NCBI GenBank assembly: GCA_016789785.1
Contig: JAEUQE010000245.1
Coordinates: forward strand, 1 to 12,716
Direction of reading: 5' to 3'
Source: Bryobacterales bacterium
GTDB lineage: Bacteria > Acidobacteriota > Terriglobia > Bryobacterales > Bryobacteraceae
DNA length: 12,716 bases
Shown one piece after another: positions 7,559 through 12,716 of the stretch (its first letter is position 1; each line of letters opens with the position of its first letter). The notes under the pieces are model-generated. The model ran no database searches. It was not told the origin of the DNA and saw only the letters and a list, made by a program, of their open reading frames with translations. Made by a program: the position numbers and the translations under genes.

Positions 7559-7738
7559 ATGCTCCAGAACCGCGCGTTACAGGACATTACAAGACGTCCT
7601 TCAAACTCGGCTTTCGTTTCTGCCGACCACAAACCGCCACTGGCGAATGCGGCGCTGGTCCCTGCCGGCGCGGACGGCGCCGTGGATGCCGATGCGTTGA
7701 ACACCACCCACGTTACTATCGACACGAACGGTGTTCTG
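7559..7738 (+). pseudogene. Remnant of an acidobacterial-type extracellular domain
   Basis: In this frame the segment ANAALVPAGADGAVD followed by NTTHVTIDTNGV (about 7643-7735) matches a recurring C-terminal pattern of extracellular domains known from Acidobacteriota and other soil bacteria, in which ANAAIVPAGxxGxIxVxxxxxTHVxxDINGYF closes the domain. Here the closing GYF is degraded to GVL and the frame ends soon after at 7828 in unrelated sequence. The upstream half of the domain is not readable in this or neighbouring frames. The pattern is recalled from memory, not searched. No start or ribosome-binding site supports expression, so it is called a decayed fragment. Confidence 0.42.
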
Positions 7739-7969
7739 AGCGGTGACTGTGGACTGCTTAACCGTTTTTGTTCGACCTCAGCCAAAGATGATATTGTCTC
7801 GCAACAGCTCAACTGGCGGCGTGACTGAAAACCGAATGCTGGCCGACTAAAACTGCGGCAGGCTGGCGGCAGGCTCAACGACACCCTGACAAAGATGAAC
7901 CTTAACCTTAACTGAGCACTGACCGTCGCGCAGGCCCCTCCGAGGCGGGCTGGAAGCCTCTGCGACGTC

Positions 7970-8409
7970 TTACGTCTTCGCCACCGCCAACCGCACCACA
8001 TTGCGGCGGCGCAGCAGGCCCAGTATCAGCAGGCGCTGAGACCAGCCGGTTCGGGGACATCCGCCGACGGTATGGTACTCACGGTGAAACTCGCTCGTCC
8101 GGTGTCGTAGGAACGCGGTGTGGAGAACGCGGACTCGGAGAAGATGAGCCGCGTCAAGAAGGTGTTGCTCGGATTCGACTCCGGGAAAGTGATCGCCCCT
8201 GCGCTCCAAAGGCAATGTACAGCAACATCCTGTTTGTCAAAGTAGCGTAAGGTACGTCCGCGGCATTCACCCGTGTACCGGCGGTGAGATGCTTCCAACA
8301 GAGTGCGGTGTCGCCCGATCCGGCGTTCGCGAGATGAAGCCATAACCGCGAACGTCGCAACCAGAATCGCGCTACGGATCAGCCCGGCCAGAGGCATCTT
8401 TGGATGCAT
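7970..8409 (-). pseudogene. PEP-CTERM (exosortase-sorted) protein, frameshifted
   Basis: Starting at ATG 8409, one frame gives a signal-peptide-like MPLAGLIRSAILVATFAVMA. The middle reads best in the next frame (SGDTALCWKHLTAGTRVNAA, then TNRMLLYIAFGAQG), returns to the first frame (AITFPESNPSNTFL to RASFTVSTIPSADVPEPAGLSA, stop at 8026), and the ending lies in the third (LLILGLLRRRNVVRLAVAKT, stop at 7970). One extra C at the CC of GCCTG near 8030 would restore VPEPAGLSALLILGLLRRR, a typical PEP-CTERM signal: the PEP box, a hydrophobic stretch and an Arg cluster. Such proteins are exported and processed by exosortase in EPS-producing Gram-negatives. About three indels are needed overall, so this is a decayed gene or a region with sequence errors. 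The start is 60 bp downstream of the dioxygenase stop on the same strand. Confidence 0.6.
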
Positions 8410-8469
8410 AACCGGAGAAACGCCTTCCGCCGCAAATGGCTGGCTTCTTTCCGGTTCGCTGACCAGCAG

Positions 8470-9249
8470 CTACTTCTTCGTGCCGACAACGATCTGTTTC
8501 AGATTCGCCATCTCGGGCTTCTCCGCGGTCGCTCCCGCTCCAGTCGGCGCACTCGACTCTCCCGCCGCCAGCACCAGATCGAACGTCGCACGCAGATACT
8601 TCGCCGAACCGTTGTTCACGGTCTCCAGATCCACCCGCAGGTTCGACTTCTTCGCCGAAGAATCCGTCTCATTGTGCGGATCGCCCTTGAAGTAAAGCTG
8701 CGTGATCAGTTGCTTGTGCCCCGCCGCGCGCACCAGATAGTGGATGTGGCTCGGACGGTAGTTCGCGCCTGCCTTGTACTTGCCCGGCTTGATGGTCTCG
8801 TATTCGTAGTATCCCGTTTCATCGGCAAGCAGCCGGATGCGGTTGCGAAACTGGCTGAGCTTGAGCCGGTCCTTCGCATCGGACTTGTCGTAGATGCCCT
8901 TCGCATCGGCCTGCCACACATCGAGCAGTGCATGCGCGATGGGCTTCTTCGTCTCGTGGCTCCAGATGCGGCCACGCACCAAGAGCGTGTCGCCGGGTTC
9001 CAGCGGCGCCGTGATCTTGCCGCGGAACGGAGCGTTTTGCGCGTAATACGGTCCGAGGATGTCCTCGAACGACGGCGTGAACGCACCCTGCGGCACGATG
9101 TCCGGGGCACCCTCCCGCGCGATGTACTCCAGATAGTTGTGAGCGTCCTCGGTTGCTTCGGTGGGTTCGGCGTTCGCGGGCAACAGCAGCGCGCCCGTGG
9201 ATCCATACATGCCGGCACGCAGAACGGACCGGCGATTCCAGTGTTTCAT
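8470..9249 (-). CDS. Tat-exported intradiol ring-cleavage dioxygenase (protocatechuate/catechol type)
   Basis: Non-heme Fe(III) enzyme family that opens catechol-type rings between the two hydroxyls. From ATG 9249 it has 259 residues and starts MKHWNRRSVLRAG, a twin-arginine signal followed by a hydrophobic stretch and a PANA cleavage-like site. The intradiol signature LVRGRIWSHETKKPIAHALLDVWQ is present at about residues 90-113. By alignment with protocatechuate 3,4-dioxygenase, iron ligands are Tyr120 (GIY), Tyr158 (PGKY), and His168 and His170 (RPSHIH); all four are present and spaced normally. The ITQLYFKGDP motif also matches. Start 9249 is preferred over ATG 9273 because GGGAGGG precedes it and the Tat motif is then properly N-terminal. 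Export suggests action on extracellular phenolics, but the substrate is not determined. Confidence 0.9.
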   Translation of the reverse strand: MKHWNRRSVLRAGMYGSTGALLLPANAEPTEATEDAHNYLEYIAREGAPDIVPQGAFTPSFEDILGPYYAQNAPFRGKITAPLEPGDTLLVRGRIWSHETKKPIAHALLDVWQADAKGIYDKSDAKDRLKLSQFRNRIRLLADETGYYEYETIKPGKYKAGANYRPSHIHYLVRAAGHKQLITQLYFKGDPHNETDSSAKKSNLRVDLETVNNGSAKYLRATFDLVLAAGESSAPTGAGATAEKPEMANLKQIVVGTKK

Positions 9250-9641
9250 GTACCCTCCCAGGTTGTTTCGCATGGTATCACAGCACCGGTACGAAAACCG
9301 GCTCGCTTAACACTTCTTAGCGGCAGTTTGTGTCGATCCGGGCCACCGGCTTCGGCGCTCGCGAGAATTCACCATACCTTCCCACCAGAAGTCGACCACC
9401 AACTCTTGCTCTGCTGCGAGACGTGAGCGCTCAAAGCGCATCAGCATCGAAACGAGGCACCTACCCGCCTTCGCGCGGAGCGGTGCTTAGGCGCCGCCTG
9501 GAGTTTGACGGTTGAGGCCCGAAACCGCTGTTACCAAGAAGAGTGCTACTGCGCCGTTTTGCGGATTCTATTGCTGCAAAGTCACCGTAAGATCACAATA
9601 ACCAGGGACTCCCAGTTCAGTCAGAAACGGGAAACGAAGTG
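9250..9641. other. Intergenic region upstream of the dioxygenase gene
   Basis: 392 bp between the dioxygenase start and the BrnA stop, both on the minus strand. The dioxygenase Shine-Dalgarno (GGGAGGG on the minus strand) is at 9253-9259. A small stem CCGGT/ACCGG lies at 9286-9301. No promoter close to consensus was found, and the short frames here have no recognisable content. Confidence 0.5.
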
Positions 9642-9872
9642 CTATTTCAGCGCTTCGCTGATCTCAATATCCCGCTTCAGGATGTCGGTGAGAAGCTGCG
9701 AGAGGCCAACCCCCTTGCGTTCGGCTTTGTCCGAAAAATATTCCCATACACTGCGCTCGATCAAAGCAGGCAGGAAGACGGTCGCCTCCGCCGGAATATG
9801 ATGACGGCCTCTCGCGGCCTTTCCGAAATCGATTTCGGCTGGCATTTCTTCGTCAAAAGGACGGTTGGTCAT
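9642..9872 (-). CDS. brnA: BrnA-type antitoxin
   Basis: 76 residues from ATG 9872. The C-terminal half (TVFLPALIERSVWEYFSDKAERKGVGLSQLLTDILKRD region) fits a ribbon-helix-helix fold: a short strand then two helices, as in BrnA/CopG-like antitoxins that bind DNA as dimers and neutralise BrnT. The ATG overlaps the toxin stop as ATGA (9869-9872), so translation is coupled. The frame extends further upstream to 9965, but that part is antisense-like toxin-coding sequence; the coupled ATG is the natural start. Toxin-first order and family pairing give the name. The antitoxin in such pairs normally represses the operon; an operator was not identified here. Confidence 0.83.
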   Translation of the reverse strand: MTNRPFDEEMPAEIDFGKAARGRHHIPAEATVFLPALIERSVWEYFSDKAERKGVGLSQLLTDILKRDIEISEALK

Positions 9873-10174
9873 TGGCTTTCCGTGTAGTAGCGAATCTCTG
9901 TCGCCGTCGAGCGGCGAGCGGTAATGAGTCGAATCTTGATCAGGCCGGCTCCGTTGTCCGTCCAAAGGTAGGCTACCGACATCGGCACCCCATTGCTCGC
10001 CATTCCAATCGAGAACCAGCGCTCCTCAGACTCGCTGTGCGCCGTATCAGCGAGACTGAGAATTCGAGGGTCGCCAAAGATCGACGATGCCAACTCGAAC
10101 GAGACACCGTGTTTGCGGAGGTTCGCCGCAGCCTTCGCCTCATCCCACTCAAACTGGAACTGGTTTTCATCCAA
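9869..10174 (-). CDS. brnT: BrnT-type ribonuclease toxin
   Basis: 101 residues, RelE-fold mRNA-cleaving toxin family. Hallmarks are FEWDEAKAAANLRKHGVSFELA at 8-29, the SIFGDP turn at 31-36, the ESEERWFSIG strand at 48-57 and RLITARRSTATEIRYY at 82-97. The start is TTG at 10174: the frame has a stop a few codons upstream (TAG), and the nearby ATG at 10170 is out of frame. A weak purine run (GAAGAGA) precedes the TTG. It overlaps brnA by 4 bp. It appears intact, with length normal for the family. Type II toxin-antitoxin modules of this kind are commonly acquired horizontally; here it stands alone between unrelated genes. Confidence 0.9.
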   Translation of the reverse strand: MDENQFQFEWDEAKAAANLRKHGVSFELASSIFGDPRILSLADTAHSESEERWFSIGMASNGVPMSVAYLWTDNGAGLIKIRLITARRSTATEIRYYTESQ

Positions 10175-10267
10175 GCCGATTCTCTTCTACCATGCTATAC
10201 CCGCCGCAAGCGTCCCGTGCGGCCCGGTCGCTGAAGTCCCGCTGCCGGGCACAAGCGTCTTCCACTA

Positions 10268-10296
10268 CTGACTCTCGACACAGGCAAAGCTAAGAT
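10268..10296 (+). promoter_or_regulatory. Promoter of the amidohydrolase gene, probably leaderless
   Basis: CTGACT (10268-10273, 4 of 6) is followed after 17 bp by TAAGAT (10291-10296, 4 of 6). The -10 ends 6 nt before the ATG at 10303, and no Shine-Dalgarno is present. The geometry is the same as at 6385 and 6668. Confidence 0.45.
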
Positions 10297-10302
10297 TGAC
10301 CC

Positions 10303-11658
10303 ATGCGCTCCGTGAAGTACTGTCTGTTGCTTGCGTCGGTGACTGGTTCAGCTCAAACCCTGGCGCTCACGGACTGCGCCGTGGTTGATGTGCGTGCGGG
10401 TGTATCGAGGGCACATCAGAACATCATCATTCAGGGCGAGCGGATCGCAGCGGTTGGGCCCATCGCGACGGTTCGCGTCCCCAAGAGATCCCGCACCCTG
10501 AGTTGCTCAGGAAGATTCATCATTCCCGGCTTGTGGGACATGCACGTCCATGTGGGAGCAATTGAGGAAGACTGGTTTCCGCTGTACTTGGCCAACGGCG
10601 TGACCGGCTTACGGGAGATGTTCGCGTCGGAAGCGAACGCAAAGCTCCAGACCCAGTATCAGAAGGAACTCGCGAGCGGTAAGAGGAACGGCCCCGAACT
10701 GTTTTGGACGCTGTTTGCATTGGACGCTCCGGCGATCGGAAACGCAGTGCAAGCGCGAGACGAAGTGGCGCGGCGAGCGGCACTCGGCATGAAATACATG
10801 AAGATCTACAACGGCCTCTCGCGGGAGGCTTATTTCGCGATTGGCGATGAGTGCCGGCGGCGGGGCTTGCAGATGGTTGGGCACGTGCCCGATCGCGTCA
10901 GCGCGCGTGAGGCGGCTCACGCTGGCCAAGCGTCAATCGAGCACCTTGATGGCGTCCTGCTGGCGTGTTCGACCAAGGAGGCGGAATCGCGATGGCAGGT
11001 GCAGGCGAACCGGTATCCATGGAAGATGCTCCTCGATACGTTCGATTCAGCCAAAGCAGATCAACTCATCGACACCTTCCGCGACGCCAGGGTTTGGCAG
11101 ACTCCGACACTGACGCTCTATGACGTTGCCAGGATGGCTCGCGAAAAGCGATTGCCTGGAGACATCCCTGTGCAATACGCCCGATGGGATTACTTGCAGG
11201 CATGGCCGCGCGAGGTGCTGGGCATGCCTTTTCCCGGCATCGACACGGATGTCGCGCGACGGCTGATGATTGTCTATGGCGACCTGCTCCGGCGAATGCA
11301 GCGGCGTGGCGTCAAGATTCTGGCAGGCACCGATACGCCGAACCCTTACTGTGTTCCTGGTTTCGCACTGCATCGTGAATTGGCTTTGCTGGTCGATGCC
11401 GGTTTGACGCCGGCCTCCGCGCTTCAAACCGCCACTTGGAATCCGGCCGAGTTCCTGGGACTGGCCGATGACTTCGGCTCGATTGAGCCCGGCAAGATCG
11501 CCGACATTGTGTTGCTCGACGCGGACCCGCTGGCCAGTATCGCGAACACTCGCCGAATCCATGCGGTGGTGAAGCGCGGACGCCTCACGGATGCGGCGGG
11601 CTTGCGGCAGTTGCTCGAAAACGTGCGCCAGGCCGTCAGGCATCCGGCTTCTCGATGA
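10303..11658 (+). CDS. Secreted metal-dependent amidohydrolase (imidazolonepropionase/prolidase-like)
   Basis: 451 residues. The N-terminus (MRSVKYCLLLASVTGSAQTLA) is a probable Sec signal, so the enzyme likely acts in the periplasm or outside. It has an amidohydrolase fold: a small beta sandwich (about 22-73 and the C-terminal part 390-430) around a TIM barrel. Metal-site residues are visible: His81 and His83 in WDMHVH, Lys167 in KYMKIYN (likely the carboxylated bridging lysine), His194 in GHVPD, His214 in EHLDG, and Asp344 in GTDTP. The typical ending GSIEPGKIADIVLLDADPL is present. The family hydrolyses amide, ester or imide bonds, including X-Pro dipeptides; the substrate is not predictable here. 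It is transcribed divergently from brnT with 128 bp between, and the downstream gap to the GMC gene (306 bp) argues for separate transcription. Confidence 0.92.
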   Translation: MRSVKYCLLLASVTGSAQTLALTDCAVVDVRAGVSRAHQNIIIQGERIAAVGPIATVRVPKRSRTLSCSGRFIIPGLWDMHVHVGAIEEDWFPLYLANGVTGLREMFASEANAKLQTQYQKELASGKRNGPELFWTLFALDAPAIGNAVQARDEVARRAALGMKYMKIYNGLSREAYFAIGDECRRRGLQMVGHVPDRVSAREAAHAGQASIEHLDGVLLACSTKEAESRWQVQANRYPWKMLLDTFDSAKADQLIDTFRDARVWQTPTLTLYDVARMAREKRLPGDIPVQYARWDYLQAWPREVLGMPFPGIDTDVARRLMIVYGDLLRRMQRRGVKILAGTDTPNPYCVPGFALHRELALLVDAGLTPASALQTATWNPAEFLGLADDFGSIEPGKIADIVLLDADPLASIANTRRIHAVVKRGRLTDAAGLRQLLENVRQAVRHPASR

Positions 11659-11798
11659 ATGTTGCGCCGAAAGTGCGCCTCCCGCCGGACCACGCTCGCG
11701 ATAAGTCGCGATGTCATTGCTCGACCAGTACTCGATCGCGCGCCGTCGCCAAAATGTCCAAACTCCAGGCGTCCCGGTCCTGAAGCTCTTTTCAGCCT

Positions 11799-11818
11799 CG
11801 CCGGGACTCCTCCCGGCG
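11799..11818. other. Perfect 8-bp stem-loop
   Basis: CGCCGGGA and TCCCGGCG pair perfectly around a CTCC loop, about 140 bp after the amidohydrolase stop. It is very stable but lacks the U-tract of an intrinsic terminator. It may assist termination or mRNA 3'-end stability. Confidence 0.4.
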
Positions 11819-11952
11819 CAACCCGCCTTCGCGCGGATTTCCATGCTACGCCTCAACCGCTTGCCGCGTCGCGCGGCTTGCCTTCCGTGCGGTCCGTTCT
11901 GCTGCTTGCCGCGAGATCCGCCGTCCGAACATGCCGTCCAGCGCTGTTGCGC

Positions 11953-11958
11953 TAGACT
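11953..11958 (+). promoter_or_regulatory. -10-like hexamer for a leaderless GMC oxidoreductase mRNA
   Basis: TAGACT ends 6 nt before the ATG at 11965, matching the TANNNT-N6-ATG arrangement seen at other first genes here. No good -35 is visible 16-18 bp upstream. The GAGG next to the ATG is too close to act as a normal Shine-Dalgarno. Confidence 0.35.
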
Positions 11959-11964
11959 GCGAGG

Positions 11965-12716
11965 ATGGCGAAGGATTCAACGTACGACGTCATCGTGGTG
12001 GGGTCGGGGCCCGGTGGCGGCATCGCTGCATACGCGTTGACAAAAGCGGGCGCGCGTGTGGCGCTCGTTGAAGCGGGACGCCGCCTGCGCCCGGGCATCG
12101 ACTACAACTCGCACGGCAACGTCTACGACAAGCTCGAAGCGCGATTGAAAGCGGGGCACAGTGGCGCGGTCTCCAGCGTATGGCGCGACTTCGCGGAGAA
12201 AGACCACTTCGTTCCCGTCGGCGACACTCCGCGTCATGGCCAACTCCGCGCGCTTGGTGGGCGCTCGCTTTGTTGGGCGGGACATAGTCTGCGTTTCGGC
12301 CCCGGTGACTTCCGCAAGTGGCCCATCCCTTACGAACAAGTGGCGCCTTACTACGATCGCGCCGAACGCCTGATGCAGGTGCACGGCGAAAAGAACGGCC
12401 TTTGGAACATGCCCGATGGCGTTTTCGAAAAAGCAGTGCCGATGCGTCTGCCCGAGCGCAAATTGAAAGAGGGCGTCGAGCGGCTCAAGACGCAAGGCCG
12501 AAAGATGGAGTTCGTGCCGCAGCGCAAAGCCATCCCCACCGAACAGAAGCAAGGCGGCCGCACCGTTTGCCACTACTGCGGCAATTGCATGTCGGGCTGC
12601 GAAGTGGACTCGAAGTATACATCTGCCAACACGCCCATTCCGCTCGCCATGAAGACGGGCCGCCTCACCTTGCTCACCGAATGCATGATGACGCGCATCC
12701 TCTACGATCGCGGCGC
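11965..12716 (+). CDS. GMC-family FAD oxidoreductase with cysteine cluster, 3'-truncated by the window edge
   Basis: The frame is open from ATG 11965 to the end of the window (250 codons plus 2 nt), so the C-terminal half, including the expected catalytic His, is outside. Residues 8-38 form an ADP-binding beta-alpha-beta unit: DVIVVGSGPGGG with the GxGxxG glycines at 13, 15 and 18, and Glu36 in VEAG for the ribose. GGRSLCWAG at 98-106 corresponds to the second FAD contact of GMC enzymes. Cys202, 205, 208 and 212 form CHYCGNCMSGC, an iron-sulfur-like CxxCxxCxxxC that occurs in a subset of GMC proteins related to gluconate/sorbitol-type dehydrogenases. It probably oxidises an alcohol or sugar; the substrate is unknown. 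No signal peptide is apparent, although such enzymes are often exported with a Tat-bearing small subunit encoded nearby. Confidence 0.9.
   Translation, partial: MAKDSTYDVIVVGSGPGGGIAAYALTKAGARVALVEAGRRLRPGIDYNSHGNVYDKLEARLKAGHSGAVSSVWRDFAEKDHFVPVGDTPRHGQLRALGGRSLCWAGHSLRFGPGDFRKWPIPYEQVAPYYDRAERLMQVHGEKNGLWNMPDGVFEKAVPMRLPERKLKEGVERLKTQGRKMEFVPQRKAIPTEQKQGGRTVCHYCGNCMSGCEVDSKYTSANTPIPLAMKTGRLTLLTECMMTRILYDRG

Larger units (their letters stand above)
7178..8469. other. Long gene-poor stretch containing gene remnants
   Basis: Nearly 1.3 kb with no intact gene. Open frames exist on both strands (the longest is 7252-8001 minus) but are Arg/Ser/Pro-rich shadows typical of G+C-rich DNA. Two recognisable remnants are listed separately: a surface-protein domain fragment (+) at 7559-7738 and a frameshifted PEP-CTERM protein (-) at 7970-8409. 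A tandem 11-bp repeat (GCGGCAGGCTG, second copy ending in C) lies near 7854-7875, and CCTTAA is doubled near 7899-7911. Confidence 0.6.
11659..11964. other. Intergenic region before the GMC oxidoreductase gene
   Basis: 306 bp without a credible gene. It contains an 8-bp perfect hairpin, CGCCGGGA-CTCC-TCCCGGCG, at 11799-11818. No T-run follows on either strand, so it is not a classical rho-independent terminator. A TAGACT -10-like hexamer ends 6 nt before the ATG of the next gene. Minus-strand frames through this region are shadows. Confidence 0.5.

Noticed and set aside
7252..8001. 249-residue minus-strand frame
   Set aside because: Arg/Ser-rich composition, no family features, no ribosome-binding site; it overlaps the surface-domain remnant on the other strand and the PEP-CTERM tail.
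8410..8456. AACCGGA / TCCGGTT inverted repeat after the dioxygenase stop as a terminator
   Set aside because: The loop is 33 nt and no T-run follows; too weak to call a terminator.
9271..9273. Upstream ATG as start of the dioxygenase (267 residues)
   Set aside because: The ATG at 9247-9249 has a GGGAGGG site and places the twin-arginine motif at residues 6-7; the upstream ATG has neither advantage.
9873..9965. 31-codon N-terminal extension of BrnA
   Set aside because: It lies wholly within the toxin-coding sequence in another frame; the ATGA-coupled start at 9872 gives the normal family length.
11047..11856. 269-residue minus-strand frame across the amidohydrolase 3' end
   Set aside because: Shadow of the amidohydrolase gene running into the intergenic region; no recognisable domain.

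Overview
The window (about 60% G+C by eye) looks like a piece of an Acidobacteriota chromosome, probably of the Solibacter/Bryobacter type. That placement is inferred from gene content: a very large Oar-like TonB-dependent receptor without an iron-uptake context, a Tat-exported intradiol dioxygenase, a PEP-CTERM protein remnant, a secreted amidohydrolase and a GMC oxidoreductase with a cysteine cluster. No rRNA, tRNA, CRISPR array or intact insertion sequence was seen.

Layout. (1) 1-2991 (+): the 3' part of an Oar-like outer-membrane receptor, cut by the window edge. (2) 2992-3480: no convincing gene; it holds one possible 21-codon ORF with a strong Shine-Dalgarno and a 78-bp stretch bounded by GGGTCA/TGACCC. 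(3) 3481-6385 (-): a two-gene operon encoding a small lipoprotein with a HELGH zinc-protease motif, then a 757-residue regulator with a MerR-like N-terminus and about four GAF domains. (4) 6386-6667: a compact divergent control region with two opposed promoters, two copies of a 16-bp partly palindromic repeat, and a G-rich strand between them. (5) 6668-7177 (+): a membrane-anchored protein of unknown function. (6) 7178-8469: a gene graveyard with a broken surface-protein domain (+) and a frameshifted PEP-CTERM protein (-). (7) 8470-9249 (-): an exported intradiol ring-cleavage dioxygenase. (8) 9642-10174 (-): a BrnT/BrnA toxin-antitoxin pair. (9) 10303-11658 (+): a secreted metal-dependent amidohydrolase. 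(10) 11965-12716 (+): the 5' part of a GMC-type flavin oxidoreductase that runs off the window.

Two things stand out. First, the genes that open transcription units (the protease lipoprotein, the divergent membrane protein, the amidohydrolase and the GMC oxidoreductase) all have a -10-like hexamer ending exactly 6 nt before the ATG and no usable Shine-Dalgarno, which predicts leaderless mRNAs. The downstream gene of the 3481-6385 operon has a classical Shine-Dalgarno instead. Second, the 3481-7177 locus has the layout of an undescribed sensory or regulatory module: a cell-surface zinc-protease-like lipoprotein, a DNA-binding multi-GAF protein, and a divergently transcribed membrane-anchored protein across a region carrying a repeated operator-like dyad. 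The functional link between these three is inference from layout only.
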